DNA of 6,931 nt from Candidatus Aminicenantota bacterium (GCA_029939015.1 JAOZTV010000086.1:1-6931), one strand, 5' to 3'; shown: positions 1 through 6,858, counted from the stretch's first letter. The notes: generated by a model not told the origin, from the letters alone. A program made the numbers and translations.

Positions 1-1
1 T

Positions 2-283
2 GAAAAATATATTGAAAATACTCCTGATATAAAAACTGTATTTGAAGATATACATCTTCCTATTATTGAAAATGTTAGAAGTTTTGCAAATATTATTGGT
101 GCTATGAATACAAGCCGGATATCACTTTATAAAAAAAAGGATTATAATTTGCCATTTAAGGTAGAGGGGATATTTAATATCACTGATGCTGAGGAATCAG
201 TCTCATGGGATAGTAAAGATACGGTAATATCAAAAAATATTAGAAAAGAATTAGAAGAGTATAAAAAAAACATAGAATATTAA
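2..283 (+). CDS. C-terminal fragment of an unrecognised protein (start lies outside the window)
   Basis: An open frame runs from the left edge to a TAA at 281-283 and gives 93 residues with no start in view. It reads as ordinary coding sequence: mixed polar and hydrophobic residues, no low complexity, and a charged, Lys/Glu-rich helical tail ending in KKNIEY. There is no membrane segment or signal peptide, and I recognise no motif or catalytic residue. The middle part (…SRISLYKKKDYNLPFKVEG…) could be a beta-rich domain edge, but that is a guess. It is the only + strand protein gene in the window, and its stop lies 5 bp from the stop of the converging glgC-like gene. That it is coding is fairly likely; its function is unknown. 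Confidence 0.6.
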   Translation, partial: EKYIENTPDIKTVFEDIHLPIIENVRSFANIIGAMNTSRISLYKKKDYNLPFKVEGIFNITDAEESVSWDSKDTVISKNIRKELEEYKKNIEY

Positions 284-288
284 TTCAT

Positions 289-1554
289 TTATTTTTCAAA
301 AAATCTTATAGCATGGTCATAATTTTTAGGAACGATTCTTATTTTTGAATTTTGATCAATATAAATACCATTATTCCTGTCTTCATCCTCATCATATCCA
401 ATTTGCATATTTTTTAATATTACATTTTTGTCTATTATAGTGTTTTTTATATCACATTCGTATATCCGGCTATTATTGAAAACAATAACTCTGTTAAATT
501 TCGATTTGTCAATTAGTACCTTGGGCGAAATAACAGCTGATAAGGCATCTGTGTCGCTTAAAAAAGATCCCTCACTTAATAAAACGTTATTTATATATCC
601 ACTTCCATGAGGTTTAATGATTTTTCCCGGGCCAAGATTATAATTCTGAGTATAAATGGGCCACTTTTCTCCATATAGATTGAATTTTGGACTAACTGAC
701 ACTAAATCCATATTTGCCTTAAAATATTCTTTTACTGTTCCAACATCTTTCCAATAATCTGAATCTGAACTTTTACCTTTACTATCAATCATGTATTCAT
801 TAACGTTGAGTTTGATTCTATCGATAATTATATTATGCTCTTTATAATTATAGCCAATCATTTTTTTATTATTTAACATATCAGGTATTATTTCCTTTCC
901 AAAAGAATTACCTTTGTTTTTTAATGAATTTATTAAAACTTTTCTTCTAAAAGCATAAATCCCCATTGATGCATTAAAAACTTCATTTCCATCTGTATCT
1001 ATATATTTGAATGGTGCAGTAATATCCTTTTCTTTAAAATCTATAATCATATTTTTTGAATTTAATTTTATTGAACCAAGATGTTTAGCTAATTGAACAG
1101 GTTCAGGTTTAATTGCAATAGCTACATCAGCTTTGGAAAAATGTAAAAAATCAATAAAGCTTGAATAATTCATCTTTAATAAATGATCTCCGGGAACAAT
1201 CAATATATAATCCGGTTTCATAGAGTTGATTGTTTCTATTGCTTCTCTGACAGCGTCAGCATCTCCTTTATGAGTTTTTCCTGCAATTTGAGGCGATACG
1301 ATATCAACAGATATTCCAAACCTTGAATCCGAATACCATACATCTTTAAGATGCCTAATTAAAGAAGCATCTTTGCCCTGAGTTAATATAATTGATTTTT
1401 TAAAGCCGGAATTTGCAGCATTACTTAAAGGAATATCTATTAACCTGAATTTCCCACCAATTGGAACAGCAGGTTTTACACGAAAATTTGTTAATGGTTG
1501 CAGTCTTGAACCTTCACCACCCGCTAGTATTATTATTAATACATCGTATTTCAT
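289..1554 (-). CDS. glgC: Glucose-1-phosphate adenylyltransferase (ADP-glucose pyrophosphorylase), divergent GlgC homologue
   Basis: 421 residues, the usual length for GlgC, which makes ADP-glucose from ATP and glucose-1-phosphate for glycogen synthesis in the cytoplasm. The nucleotidyltransferase domain (about 5-280) shows the glycine-rich loop LAGGEGSRL (10-18), KPAVPIGGKFRLID (27-40), the metal-binding Asp in PGDHLLKM (D123), the sugar-phosphate Lys in FKEK (K176), NASMGIYAF (194-202) and YWKDVGT (267-273). The C-terminal part (about 300-421) is a left-handed beta-helix-like region. Two things are odd: the usual WYRGTADAV is THKGDADAV here (94-102), and about 25-30 extra residues precede YWKDVGT. 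The ATG at 1554 is supported by GAGGA 6 nt upstream. The gene lies 52 bp after ampG and converges on the fragment at the left edge. The family is secure; a shifted regulation or substrate preference is possible. Confidence 0.88.
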   Translation of the reverse strand: MKYDVLIIILAGGEGSRLQPLTNFRVKPAVPIGGKFRLIDIPLSNAANSGFKKSIILTQGKDASLIRHLKDVWYSDSRFGISVDIVSPQIAGKTHKGDADAVREAIETINSMKPDYILIVPGDHLLKMNYSSFIDFLHFSKADVAIAIKPEPVQLAKHLGSIKLNSKNMIIDFKEKDITAPFKYIDTDGNEVFNASMGIYAFRRKVLINSLKNKGNSFGKEIIPDMLNNKKMIGYNYKEHNIIIDRIKLNVNEYMIDSKGKSSDSDYWKDVGTVKEYFKANMDLVSVSPKFNLYGEKWPIYTQNYNLGPGKIIKPHGSGYINNVLLSEGSFLSDTDALSAVISPKVLIDKSKFNRVIVFNNSRIYECDIKNTIIDKNVILKNMQIGYDEDEDRNNGIYIDQNSKIRIVPKNYDHAIRFFEK

Positions 1555-1560
1555 GTAATA

Positions 1561-1565
1561 TCCTC
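1561..1565 (-). promoter_or_regulatory. Shine-Dalgarno site of the glgC-like gene
   Basis: GAGGA on the - strand, 6 nt before the ATG at 1554. It is one of the two clearest ribosome binding sites in the window and fixes this start. Confidence 0.7.
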
Positions 1566-1571
1566 ATAGAT

Positions 1572-1599
1572 ATTATAGATAAAAAAATAAAATATTCAA
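1572..1599 (-). promoter_or_regulatory. Candidate sigma70 promoter of the glgC-like gene
   Basis: On the - strand TTGAAT (1599-1594) is followed after 16 bp by a perfect TATAAT (1577-1572), wholly within the 52-bp gap after ampG. Transcription would start near 1565, right at the Shine-Dalgarno site, leaving a leader of only about 10-12 nt. The AT-rich background makes chance matches common, so this is a candidate only. Confidence 0.4.
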
Positions 1600-1606
1600 G
1601 TGAAAT

Positions 1607-2857
1607 CTATACTTTTATTTTTTCTTTTTCATTCCAAGGTGCAACCCAGAATAGTAGTATAATTCCAGGAATTGCAATTATTGTACAAATAATAAAAAAA
1701 TTTTGCCAACCAAAAGATTCTACAATAAATCCAACGATAGAATTTGCAAAGGTACGAGGTAGAGAGGCAAATGCAGTAAATAATGCAAGTTGTGTAGCTG
1801 TATATTTTGGATGCGTGGATTTTGCAATAAAAGCTACAAATGCTGCTGTTCCAAGTCCAACACCAAGATATTCTAAACTGATGACTATTGCTAATACAAT
1901 TTTATCATTACCTGCCTGTGCAAGAAAAACAAAACCCAAAATAGTAAATATTTGTACAAAACCAAATATCCATAAGGCTCTATTGATACCAATTTTAATC
2001 ATTAATAATCCGCCAAGAATACCGCCAATAATTGCAGGCCAAAGAGTTGCATTTTTGGCTATTATTCCAATCTCAGATAGTGTAAACCCCATATCAAGAT
2101 AAAAAGGTGTTGCAAGAGCTGTTGCCATATTATCTCCAATTTTATAAAGAAACATAAAAGCAAGAATTAAAAATGCTCCTTTTAAACCTTTTCTGTTAAT
2201 AAATTCTTTAAATGGTTCTACAACTGCTTCTGTTAATGTTCTTGGTTTTGATGATAAATTTGGTTCAGTAATAAAAAAAGTTAATATTATACCAACCCCC
2301 ATAAAGGCTGAAACTATTAAAAAAACAAATTTCCACTCCATTGAGTCTGCAAGTATTAATGCAAGCGAACCTGGGATTAACCCTGATACCCTATATGCGT
2401 TTACATGAATAGAGTTTCCAAAGCCTAATTCCTTATCAGGAAGTAATTCTCTTCTATATGCATCAATAACAATGTCCTGACTGGCACTAAAAAAAGCTAC
2501 AAATAATGCAATAATTGCTATACTTAATAAGGAAATTTTTGGGTCAAAAAAACCGAAACTTGCAATAGAGAGCAGGAGTCCAACTTGAGACAAAAGCATC
2601 CAGCCTCTTCTTCTTCCCAAAAAAGGTAAAACATATTTATCCATTGCGGGCGCCCATAAAAACTTCCATGTATATGGAATGCCAATTAATGCAAAGAGCC
2701 CGATACTTTTCAAACTAATACCCTCTGAACGCATCCAGGCAGGCAACAGTGATATTAAAATATATAAAGGTAAACCTGATGTAAAGCCTGTAAATATACA
2801 GATTAACATTCTTTTATTCCAAACTGACTTCCAAAAATCACCTTTTTTATTTTTCAT
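1607..2857 (-). CDS. ampG: AmpG-type muropeptide permease (MFS, PAT subfamily)
   Basis: 416 residues, almost entirely hydrophobic segments with short charged loops, which fits about 12 membrane helices in the inner membrane. The N-terminal half matches AmpG closely: FTGFTSGLPL (22-31), AWMRSEGISLKSIGLFALIG (40-59), KFLWAPAMDKY (65-75), the basic loop GRRRGW (81-86) and SASQDIVIDAY (124-134). In this family the protein imports GlcNAc-1,6-anhydroMurNAc and its peptides from the periplasm with protons, for cell-wall recycling and, in some species, beta-lactamase induction. It is shorter than the E. coli protein (about 490 residues), which has extra helices. The ATG at 2857 gives a normal N-terminus, but the ribosome site is weak (AGG about 12 nt upstream). 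No ampD, nagZ or ampC is in view. Substrate identity is inferred from family only. Confidence 0.82.
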   Translation of the reverse strand: MKNKKGDFWKSVWNKRMLICIFTGFTSGLPLYILISLLPAWMRSEGISLKSIGLFALIGIPYTWKFLWAPAMDKYVLPFLGRRRGWMLLSQVGLLLSIASFGFFDPKISLLSIAIIALFVAFFSASQDIVIDAYRRELLPDKELGFGNSIHVNAYRVSGLIPGSLALILADSMEWKFVFLIVSAFMGVGIILTFFITEPNLSSKPRTLTEAVVEPFKEFINRKGLKGAFLILAFMFLYKIGDNMATALATPFYLDMGFTLSEIGIIAKNATLWPAIIGGILGGLLMIKIGINRALWIFGFVQIFTILGFVFLAQAGNDKIVLAIVISLEYLGVGLGTAAFVAFIAKSTHPKYTATQLALFTAFASLPRTFANSIVGFIVESFGWQNFFIICTIIAIPGIILLFWVAPWNEKEKIKV

Positions 2858-2862
2858 AAATC

Positions 2863-2868
2863 ATTATA
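2863..2868 (-). promoter_or_regulatory. TATAAT box directly upstream of ampG
   Basis: A perfect -10 hexamer on the - strand ends 5 nt before the ampG ATG (2857). If used, transcription would begin at or next to the start codon, giving a leaderless message. I find no convincing -35 element at 16-18 bp, so this may be chance in AT-rich DNA. Confidence 0.22.
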
Positions 2869-2881
2869 ACCTAATATTATT

Positions 2882-2906
2882 AAAAAATGTTGCTAAAATT
2901 GAGCAA
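2882..2906 (-). terminator. Weak intrinsic-terminator-like hairpin after the ABC-F gene
   Basis: On the - strand TTGCT (2906-2902) pairs with AGCAA (2894-2890) across a 7-nt loop, followed two bases later by six T (2887-2882). The 5-bp stem has only two G-C pairs, so termination would be leaky. The place is right: 50 bp after the ABC-F stop (TAG, 2959-2957) and before ampG. Confidence 0.35.
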
Positions 2907-2956
2907 ATTATTTTTCTTTTAAATTTTGAACTACTCCTTGTCTTTTTGCCTGTGTT

Positions 2957-4927
2957 CTAAATAATTGTTTCCATCAATTCTTCAAATTCTTTTTGATGGA
3001 TTTCCCAATTATTATAATTAGCTTCTAATTTTTTTTGTATTTCTGATAATTCTTTTTGTATATTTACAACAAGTTTTTTGTCTTCATAGGTTTTACTATC
3101 TAACATAAGTTCTTTTATTTCTTCTTCCCTTGTTTCAAATTCGATGATTCTTTTTTCAATTTCTGTGATTTTTTTGGCAATTATATTTCTTTCTTTGCTT
3201 ATCTTCTGTCTTCCCAGAGCTTCAAGTCTTTTTTTCTCTTTTTTGTCAATTGATATGTCTTCTATGTCTGTATTGTTTTTAGTATCATCAAGTTGATTTG
3301 TTATTATAGCCTGAATTTTTATATTATCCCTTTTCTTTAAATAATATGAATAATTACCAGAAAATTCATTAAGATGATGCTCTTTTATTTCTATTACTTT
3401 AGAGACAATTCTATCTAAGAAATACCTGTCATGTGATATAAGTATTAATGTGCCATTATAACCAATAAGAGCTTTTTCTAAGGCAGCCTTTGACTCTTTA
3501 TCTAAATGGTTTGTTGGCTCATCCATTATTAGGAAATTAACAGGTGAGATAAGTATCTTTGCAAGTGAAACCCTTGCTTTCTCCCCACCTGATAAAACCC
3601 TGATTTTTTTATTTATATCAGCGCCTTTAAATTGGAATAAGCCAAGGACATCCTTAATCTTTGGAACTATGGACAATGCAGTCGTTTCCATTATTTCATC
3701 ATAGATTGAGTTATCCAGATTAAGAGAATCAACCTGATGTTGTGCATAGTATCCAATTTTAACCTTTTCACCTAATAAAAATTTACCCTTATTTGCAATA
3801 AGCTGCTTTGCAATAAGTTTGGTCATTGTTGTTTTACCTGCTCCATTTATTCCAACAAGTGCTATTTTTTCTTCACGATAAAGATTGAAATTCATATCTT
3901 TTAAAACCCAGTCTTTGTCATATTTAAAAGAAGCATCTTGAATTGTAAGAACCTCATTATAACTCTTTTCACTAACTGAAATTGAGAAATTAAATGTATG
4001 CTTTTTTCTTAAAATCGGTAAAACTTCAAGTTTTTCAAGCTCTTTTACTCTGCTTTGCACCTGTTTTGCCTTAGTTGCCTGATACCTGAATCTATTTATG
4101 AATTTTTCAAGTCTTTCTCTTTCCTCTTTTTGTTCTTTCCATTTCTTTTCTAATTGTTTTTCTTTTTCTTCTTTTTTATTGATATAGAAGCTGTAATTGC
4201 CAGAATAAAATTCCATCCTAGAATGGTCTATCTCAACAATTTCTTCTGATATTCTATCAATAAAAAATCTGTCATGTGAGACAAACACTACCGTACCATT
4301 AAAATTTATAAGATATTTTTCAAGCCATTCCATAGACTCAATATCAAGATGGTTTGTAGGTTCATCAAGCAATAAGAGGTCTGGTTTTTTTAATAGAATA
4401 CTTGCAAGATAGGTTCTCATTCTCCAACCACCACTGAATTCAGAAATATTTCTCAAAAAATCACCAGACTTAAACCCAAGACCTGAAAGTATTTTTTTTG
4501 CTTCTGACTCAATTTCATAACCGTTCAATGATTCAAAAACCCTCTGTTCATCATCCAATTGTCTTAATAACTTATTCTCTTCCTGTTCGGAAATACCAAT
4601 AATATTAAGTTTTTTTTGAATTATATCAATCTTCTTTTCAACTATAACTAATTCTTCAAAGCTATCCAATACCTTACTAAGAATTGTCCCTTCTCCAAGG
4701 TCAATTTCTTCCTGTGGCAGATACCCAATTCTAAAATTATTTGGATATTTTATATTACCAGAATAATCAATAGTATTTTCTCTTGTAAGTATTCTAAGAA
4801 GTGTTGTCTTGCCTGCTCCATTGGGACCAAGAAGTGCAGTCCTTTTTTTATTCTTAATTGTCCAGTTAATATCTGTGAATAATTCTCTTATTCCTAATGA
4901 GCAATTTAAGTTTTGTATTTGTATCAT
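2957..4927 (-). CDS. ABC-F family ATPase (YheS/Uup-like) with C-terminal coiled coil
   Basis: 656 residues, soluble, two fused ATPase domains and no membrane helices, as in ABC-F proteins that act on the ribosome rather than in transport. Domain 1 has Walker A GPNGAGKTT (34-42), signature FSGGW (164-168), Walker B LLLLDEPTNHLD (184-195) and switch H218. Domain 2 has GINGAGKTT (359-367), LSGGE (445-449), FLIMDEPTNHLD (465-476) and H499. Both catalytic Glu are intact. The interdomain arm (about 250-305), with FINRFRYQATKAKQ, is the tRNA-contacting linker typical of YheS-like members. Residues about 562-656 form a Lys/Glu-rich coiled coil like the Uup C-terminal domain. The start ATG has AGGA about 4 nt upstream, and the gene follows the DHH gene by 25 bp. 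A housekeeping translation factor is likelier than an antibiotic-protection protein, but the subfamily is not certain. Confidence 0.9.
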   Translation of the reverse strand: MIQIQNLNCSLGIRELFTDINWTIKNKKRTALLGPNGAGKTTLLRILTRENTIDYSGNIKYPNNFRIGYLPQEEIDLGEGTILSKVLDSFEELVIVEKKIDIIQKKLNIIGISEQEENKLLRQLDDEQRVFESLNGYEIESEAKKILSGLGFKSGDFLRNISEFSGGWRMRTYLASILLKKPDLLLLDEPTNHLDIESMEWLEKYLINFNGTVVFVSHDRFFIDRISEEIVEIDHSRMEFYSGNYSFYINKKEEKEKQLEKKWKEQKEERERLEKFINRFRYQATKAKQVQSRVKELEKLEVLPILRKKHTFNFSISVSEKSYNEVLTIQDASFKYDKDWVLKDMNFNLYREEKIALVGINGAGKTTMTKLIAKQLIANKGKFLLGEKVKIGYYAQHQVDSLNLDNSIYDEIMETTALSIVPKIKDVLGLFQFKGADINKKIRVLSGGEKARVSLAKILISPVNFLIMDEPTNHLDKESKAALEKALIGYNGTLILISHDRYFLDRIVSKVIEIKEHHLNEFSGNYSYYLKKRDNIKIQAIITNQLDDTKNNTDIEDISIDKKEKKRLEALGRQKISKERNIIAKKITEIEKRIIEFETREEEIKELMLDSKTYEDKKLVVNIQKELSEIQKKLEANYNNWEIHQKEFEELMETII

Positions 4928-4952
4928 TTTTTCCTGACAAAGGTGTAATTAA

Positions 4953-5867
4953 TTATTCACCATTTGATATTTTTTTATTTTCAACTAAAGTTTCTATAAT
5001 ATCATCTATATGCGCTTCCATCTCTTCTGAAGGGAAATTACATGAACCGGCACCAAAGTGACCACCACCACCATGATTTGCAACTAAAACACCTGAATTA
5101 ACATTACAGTTTTTATTAAATATACTATGGCCAACACTGGCAATAACTTTACTTTTATCATTATTATATCTAATCTTAACATTTACATTAGATTTTGGAA
5201 AAAGTGAAAATACTAAAAATCTGTTTCCATTTGGGGGTTGTTTGAAACTTCTAAGATCTGTAATAGAAACCTGAGCATTCATTTTAGTATATTCTAAAAG
5301 TATTTTTTTATACTCTGTGTTTTTATGATTTAATTTTTCAATCTCATTTTTAACTTCAGGGTCTTTTATAAGTTCATCTATTTTAACTTCACCTAATAAT
5401 CTTACAACTTTATTCCAGTAATCATCAGCATCATCTAAGGCCGAAACAGTCATTGAGAGCGCAATATACGGATATTTTTCTGGATTTAATATTTCATCTC
5501 TGGTAAGTTGAGCAGAGTCAATTCTATCAGTTTCCTCTATTAATGCTTTATAATCCTTTTTGAATTTAAAACCTTTTTCCTTATAATAATCAAATATAAC
5601 ACCTGCAGCAGATGGTGCAATTTTAAATTTACCGACAAAATCATCTTTAATAATATTTGACAAATGATGGTCAAACCATAAAGAACAATTCTTATTATAT
5701 GGTAAATTTGCTATTATAGTGTTTTTTTCTATTTCAACTTCATTATTTTGTATCTCATTTGGTTCTGTCCACATAATGTTCTTGTCTGCATTTTCTGCTT
5801 CAATAAGCAAGAGTGCACAAACAACTCCATCAAAATCAGGTCTAGTAATAATTTTTTTATTTTTCAT
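4953..5867 (-). CDS. DHH/DHHA1 phosphoesterase, 'exopolyphosphatase-like' group
   Basis: 304 residues from the chosen ATG at 5867. The DHH domain opens at once with IITRPDFDGVVCALL (6-20, DxDG-type metal motif), then LWFDHH (63-68), the namesake motif. A conserved middle (FKIAPSAAGVIFDYY, DSAQLTRDEILNP, NGNRFLVFSLFP) matches proteins commonly annotated as exopolyphosphatases. The C-terminal DHHA1 domain carries HGGGGHFGAGSC (265-276). Family members are Mn-dependent cytoplasmic hydrolases of phosphodiester or phosphoanhydride bonds; the substrate here (polyphosphate, short oligonucleotides or another) is not shown. The same frame stays open upstream to an ATG at 5945, but those 26 residues lie inside the HAD gene and are unlike the family N-terminus. 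With the 5867 start the gene overlaps the HAD stop by 11 bp and has no visible Shine-Dalgarno site, suggesting translational coupling. Confidence 0.85.
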   Translation of the reverse strand: MKNKKIITRPDFDGVVCALLLIEAENADKNIMWTEPNEIQNNEVEIEKNTIIANLPYNKNCSLWFDHHLSNIIKDDFVGKFKIAPSAAGVIFDYYKEKGFKFKKDYKALIEETDRIDSAQLTRDEILNPEKYPYIALSMTVSALDDADDYWNKVVRLLGEVKIDELIKDPEVKNEIEKLNHKNTEYKKILLEYTKMNAQVSITDLRSFKQPPNGNRFLVFSLFPKSNVNVKIRYNNDKSKVIASVGHSIFNKNCNVNSGVLVANHGGGGHFGAGSCNFPSEEMEAHIDDIIETLVENKKISNGE

Positions 5868-6663
5868 TTTTAAGTTTAAATAATTCTTGTAAATAAATAG
5901 CAACACCTTCTTCATAAACAGGTTTACAAATATTTGCAAACTCATTTTTCAGGTCAATAACGGCATTCTCAACGATAACAGGAGTTCCAACAATTCGTAA
6001 AAGTTCAAGATCATTATAATTATCACCAAAAAAAATTACATCTGACAAAGAAATTGAATTTTCTTCACAAAACCTCTTAATTGCAAGATCCTTACGAACA
6101 TTTTTAGGAGTAATTTCAAGCCAATAATGTTTTTCTTCCTTTACTCGTATCATTTGGAATTTATTTCCAATAATATTTTTAACCTTTGAACTAATCATGT
6201 CAATTTTATCAAAAGGAATAATAGTTGAAATACCTGTAATATTATTATAATTATCTAAATTATCAATCTCAACAAAAGGATAACCACGCTCAATAAATCC
6301 ACGTCCCAGATATTGTACTTCAAAATTATCTTCAATACCCTTATAAATAATAATAGGAAGCTGTTCTTTATCTAAAAAATCATAAATCTCTTTCACAGGA
6401 TCAGCATCAATACCATATTCCCAAATAACTTCATCCTTTTTTAAACATAAGGTACCATTCTGAGGCATCAAAATAGTATCTCTATCAAGGTTTTTAGCAT
6501 AAGCCTTTGTAGTATGATAATTAAACCCAGTAATAAGTACAACAGGAATATCACGCTTAGTCATTTCAGCAAAAGTTTTACCCGTAAATTCAGGTATAAT
6601 ACTACTATCGCCAATAAGCGTTCCACCAATATCACTAACAACAAGTTTAGGTAAGTTACTCAA
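5857..6663 (-). CDS. Cof-type HAD-IIB hydrolase with altered motif I, TTG start
   Basis: 268 residues from a TTG at 6663-6661, the usual size for HAD-IIB sugar-phosphate or phosphoglycerate phosphatases. Motifs: I, VVSDIGGTL (8-16) with nucleophile D11; II, LITG with T45; III, NVRKDLAI with K191; IV, FFGDNYND (D214, D218). A C2-type cap lies between motifs II and III (about 75-180). Motif I is usually DxDGT; here the second Asp, the general acid/base, is Gly13, so normal phosphatase chemistry is in doubt. The frame is also open to an ATG at 6768, but that would add a hydrophobic stretch encoded by the promoter region. The TTG has GGAG 9 nt upstream and a good promoter behind it. First gene of a likely HAD-DHH-ABC-F operon. 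Family is clear; substrate unknown (mannosyl-3-phosphoglycerate- or sucrose-phosphatase relatives are possible). Confidence 0.82.
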   Translation of the reverse strand: MSNLPKLVVSDIGGTLIGDSSIIPEFTGKTFAEMTKRDIPVVLITGFNYHTTKAYAKNLDRDTILMPQNGTLCLKKDEVIWEYGIDADPVKEIYDFLDKEQLPIIIYKGIEDNFEVQYLGRGFIERGYPFVEIDNLDNYNNITGISTIIPFDKIDMISSKVKNIIGNKFQMIRVKEEKHYWLEITPKNVRKDLAIKRFCEENSISLSDVIFFGDNYNDLELLRIVGTPVIVENAVIDLKNEFANICKPVYEEGVAIYLQELFKLKNEK

Positions 6664-6672
6664 TAATTTTTT

Positions 6673-6676
6673 CTCC
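6673..6676 (-). promoter_or_regulatory. Shine-Dalgarno site selecting the TTG start of the HAD gene
   Basis: GGAG on the - strand, 9 nt before the TTG at 6663. No ATG or other well-placed start lies in frame between here and motif I, so this site decides the start. Confidence 0.65.
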
Positions 6677-6690
6677 AAAAAATAATAACC

Positions 6691-6719
6691 ATTATACAGG
6701 TTAATAATAAAAAAAGCAA
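6691..6719 (-). promoter_or_regulatory. Sigma70 promoter of the HAD-DHH-ABC-F operon
   Basis: TTGCTT (6719-6714), a 17-bp spacer, then a perfect TATAAT (6696-6691) on the - strand. Transcription would start near 6684, leaving a leader of about 20 nt that contains the GGAG site and runs to the TTG start. It sits back to back with the tRNA promoter, the two -35 boxes being 10 bp apart. Confidence 0.62.
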
Positions 6720-6729
6720 AGAAAATAAA

Positions 6730-6758
6730 TTGACATAAATGCAAAGTTTTGATACAAT
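6730..6758 (+). promoter_or_regulatory. Strong sigma70 promoter of tRNA-Ser
   Basis: A perfect TTGACA (6730-6735), a 17-bp spacer and TACAAT (6753-6758), 5 of 6 to consensus. Transcription would start near 6765, about 7 nt before the mature tRNA 5' end at 6772. Such a near-consensus promoter is expected for a stable RNA gene. Confidence 0.8.
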
Positions 6759-6771
6759 TCATATTCATTCT

Positions 6772-6858
6772 GGAGAGTTGGCAGAGTGGTTGAATGCGGC
6801 GGTCTTGAAAACCGTTGAGCCTTTGCGGGTTCCCGGGGTTCGAATCCCTGACTCTCCG
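6772..6858 (+). tRNA. tRNA-Ser, anticodon UGA
   Basis: An 87-nt class II tRNA with every arm foldable by hand. The acceptor GGAGAGT (6772-6778) pairs fully with ACTCTCC (6851-6857), and the discriminator is G6858. The D stem is GCA/TGC (6781-6783, 6795-6797). The anticodon stem is GCGGT/ACCGT with anticodon TGA at 6806-6808, which reads UCN serine codons. The long variable arm is GAGCC/GGTTC (6817-6821, 6828-6832), a hallmark of tRNA-Ser. The T arm is CGGGG/CCCTG around TTCGAAT (6834-6850). The CCA end is not encoded (AAT follows the discriminator), so it must be added by the CCA-adding enzyme. The gene is transcribed away from the HAD operon. Confidence 0.97.

Noticed and set aside
428..610. 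A 60-codon open frame on the + strand inside glgC
   Set aside because: It is a short antisense frame within a confident coding gene, with no supporting signals.
1555..1610. ATAGAT/ATCTAT inverted repeat with a T-run between ampG and glgC as a terminator
   Set aside because: The stem is six AT-rich pairs with a loop of more than 20 nt and the T-run lies inside the loop, so it does not have terminator geometry.
1461..2102. A 213-codon open frame on the + strand across the glgC/ampG junction
   Set aside because: It is antisense to two well-supported genes, has no family signal and no ribosome site, and its composition is that of a reversed membrane-protein gene.
2679..2960. A 93-codon open frame on the + strand opposite the start of ampG
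   Set aside because: It is mostly antisense to ampG, with no ribosome site or recognisable protein features.
4941..4950. The 10-mer AATTACACCT between the DHH and ABC-F genes (- strand), also found just after the tRNA (+ strand, 6859-6868)
   Set aside because: It is a single short AT-rich match with no extension on either side, so chance is a sufficient explanation.
5868..5945. An upstream ATG that would lengthen the DHH protein by 26 residues
   Set aside because: The extra residues lie wholly within the HAD coding sequence, are hydrophobic and basic without family similarity, and have no ribosome site. The ATG at 5867 places the DxDG motif near the N-terminus as in relatives.
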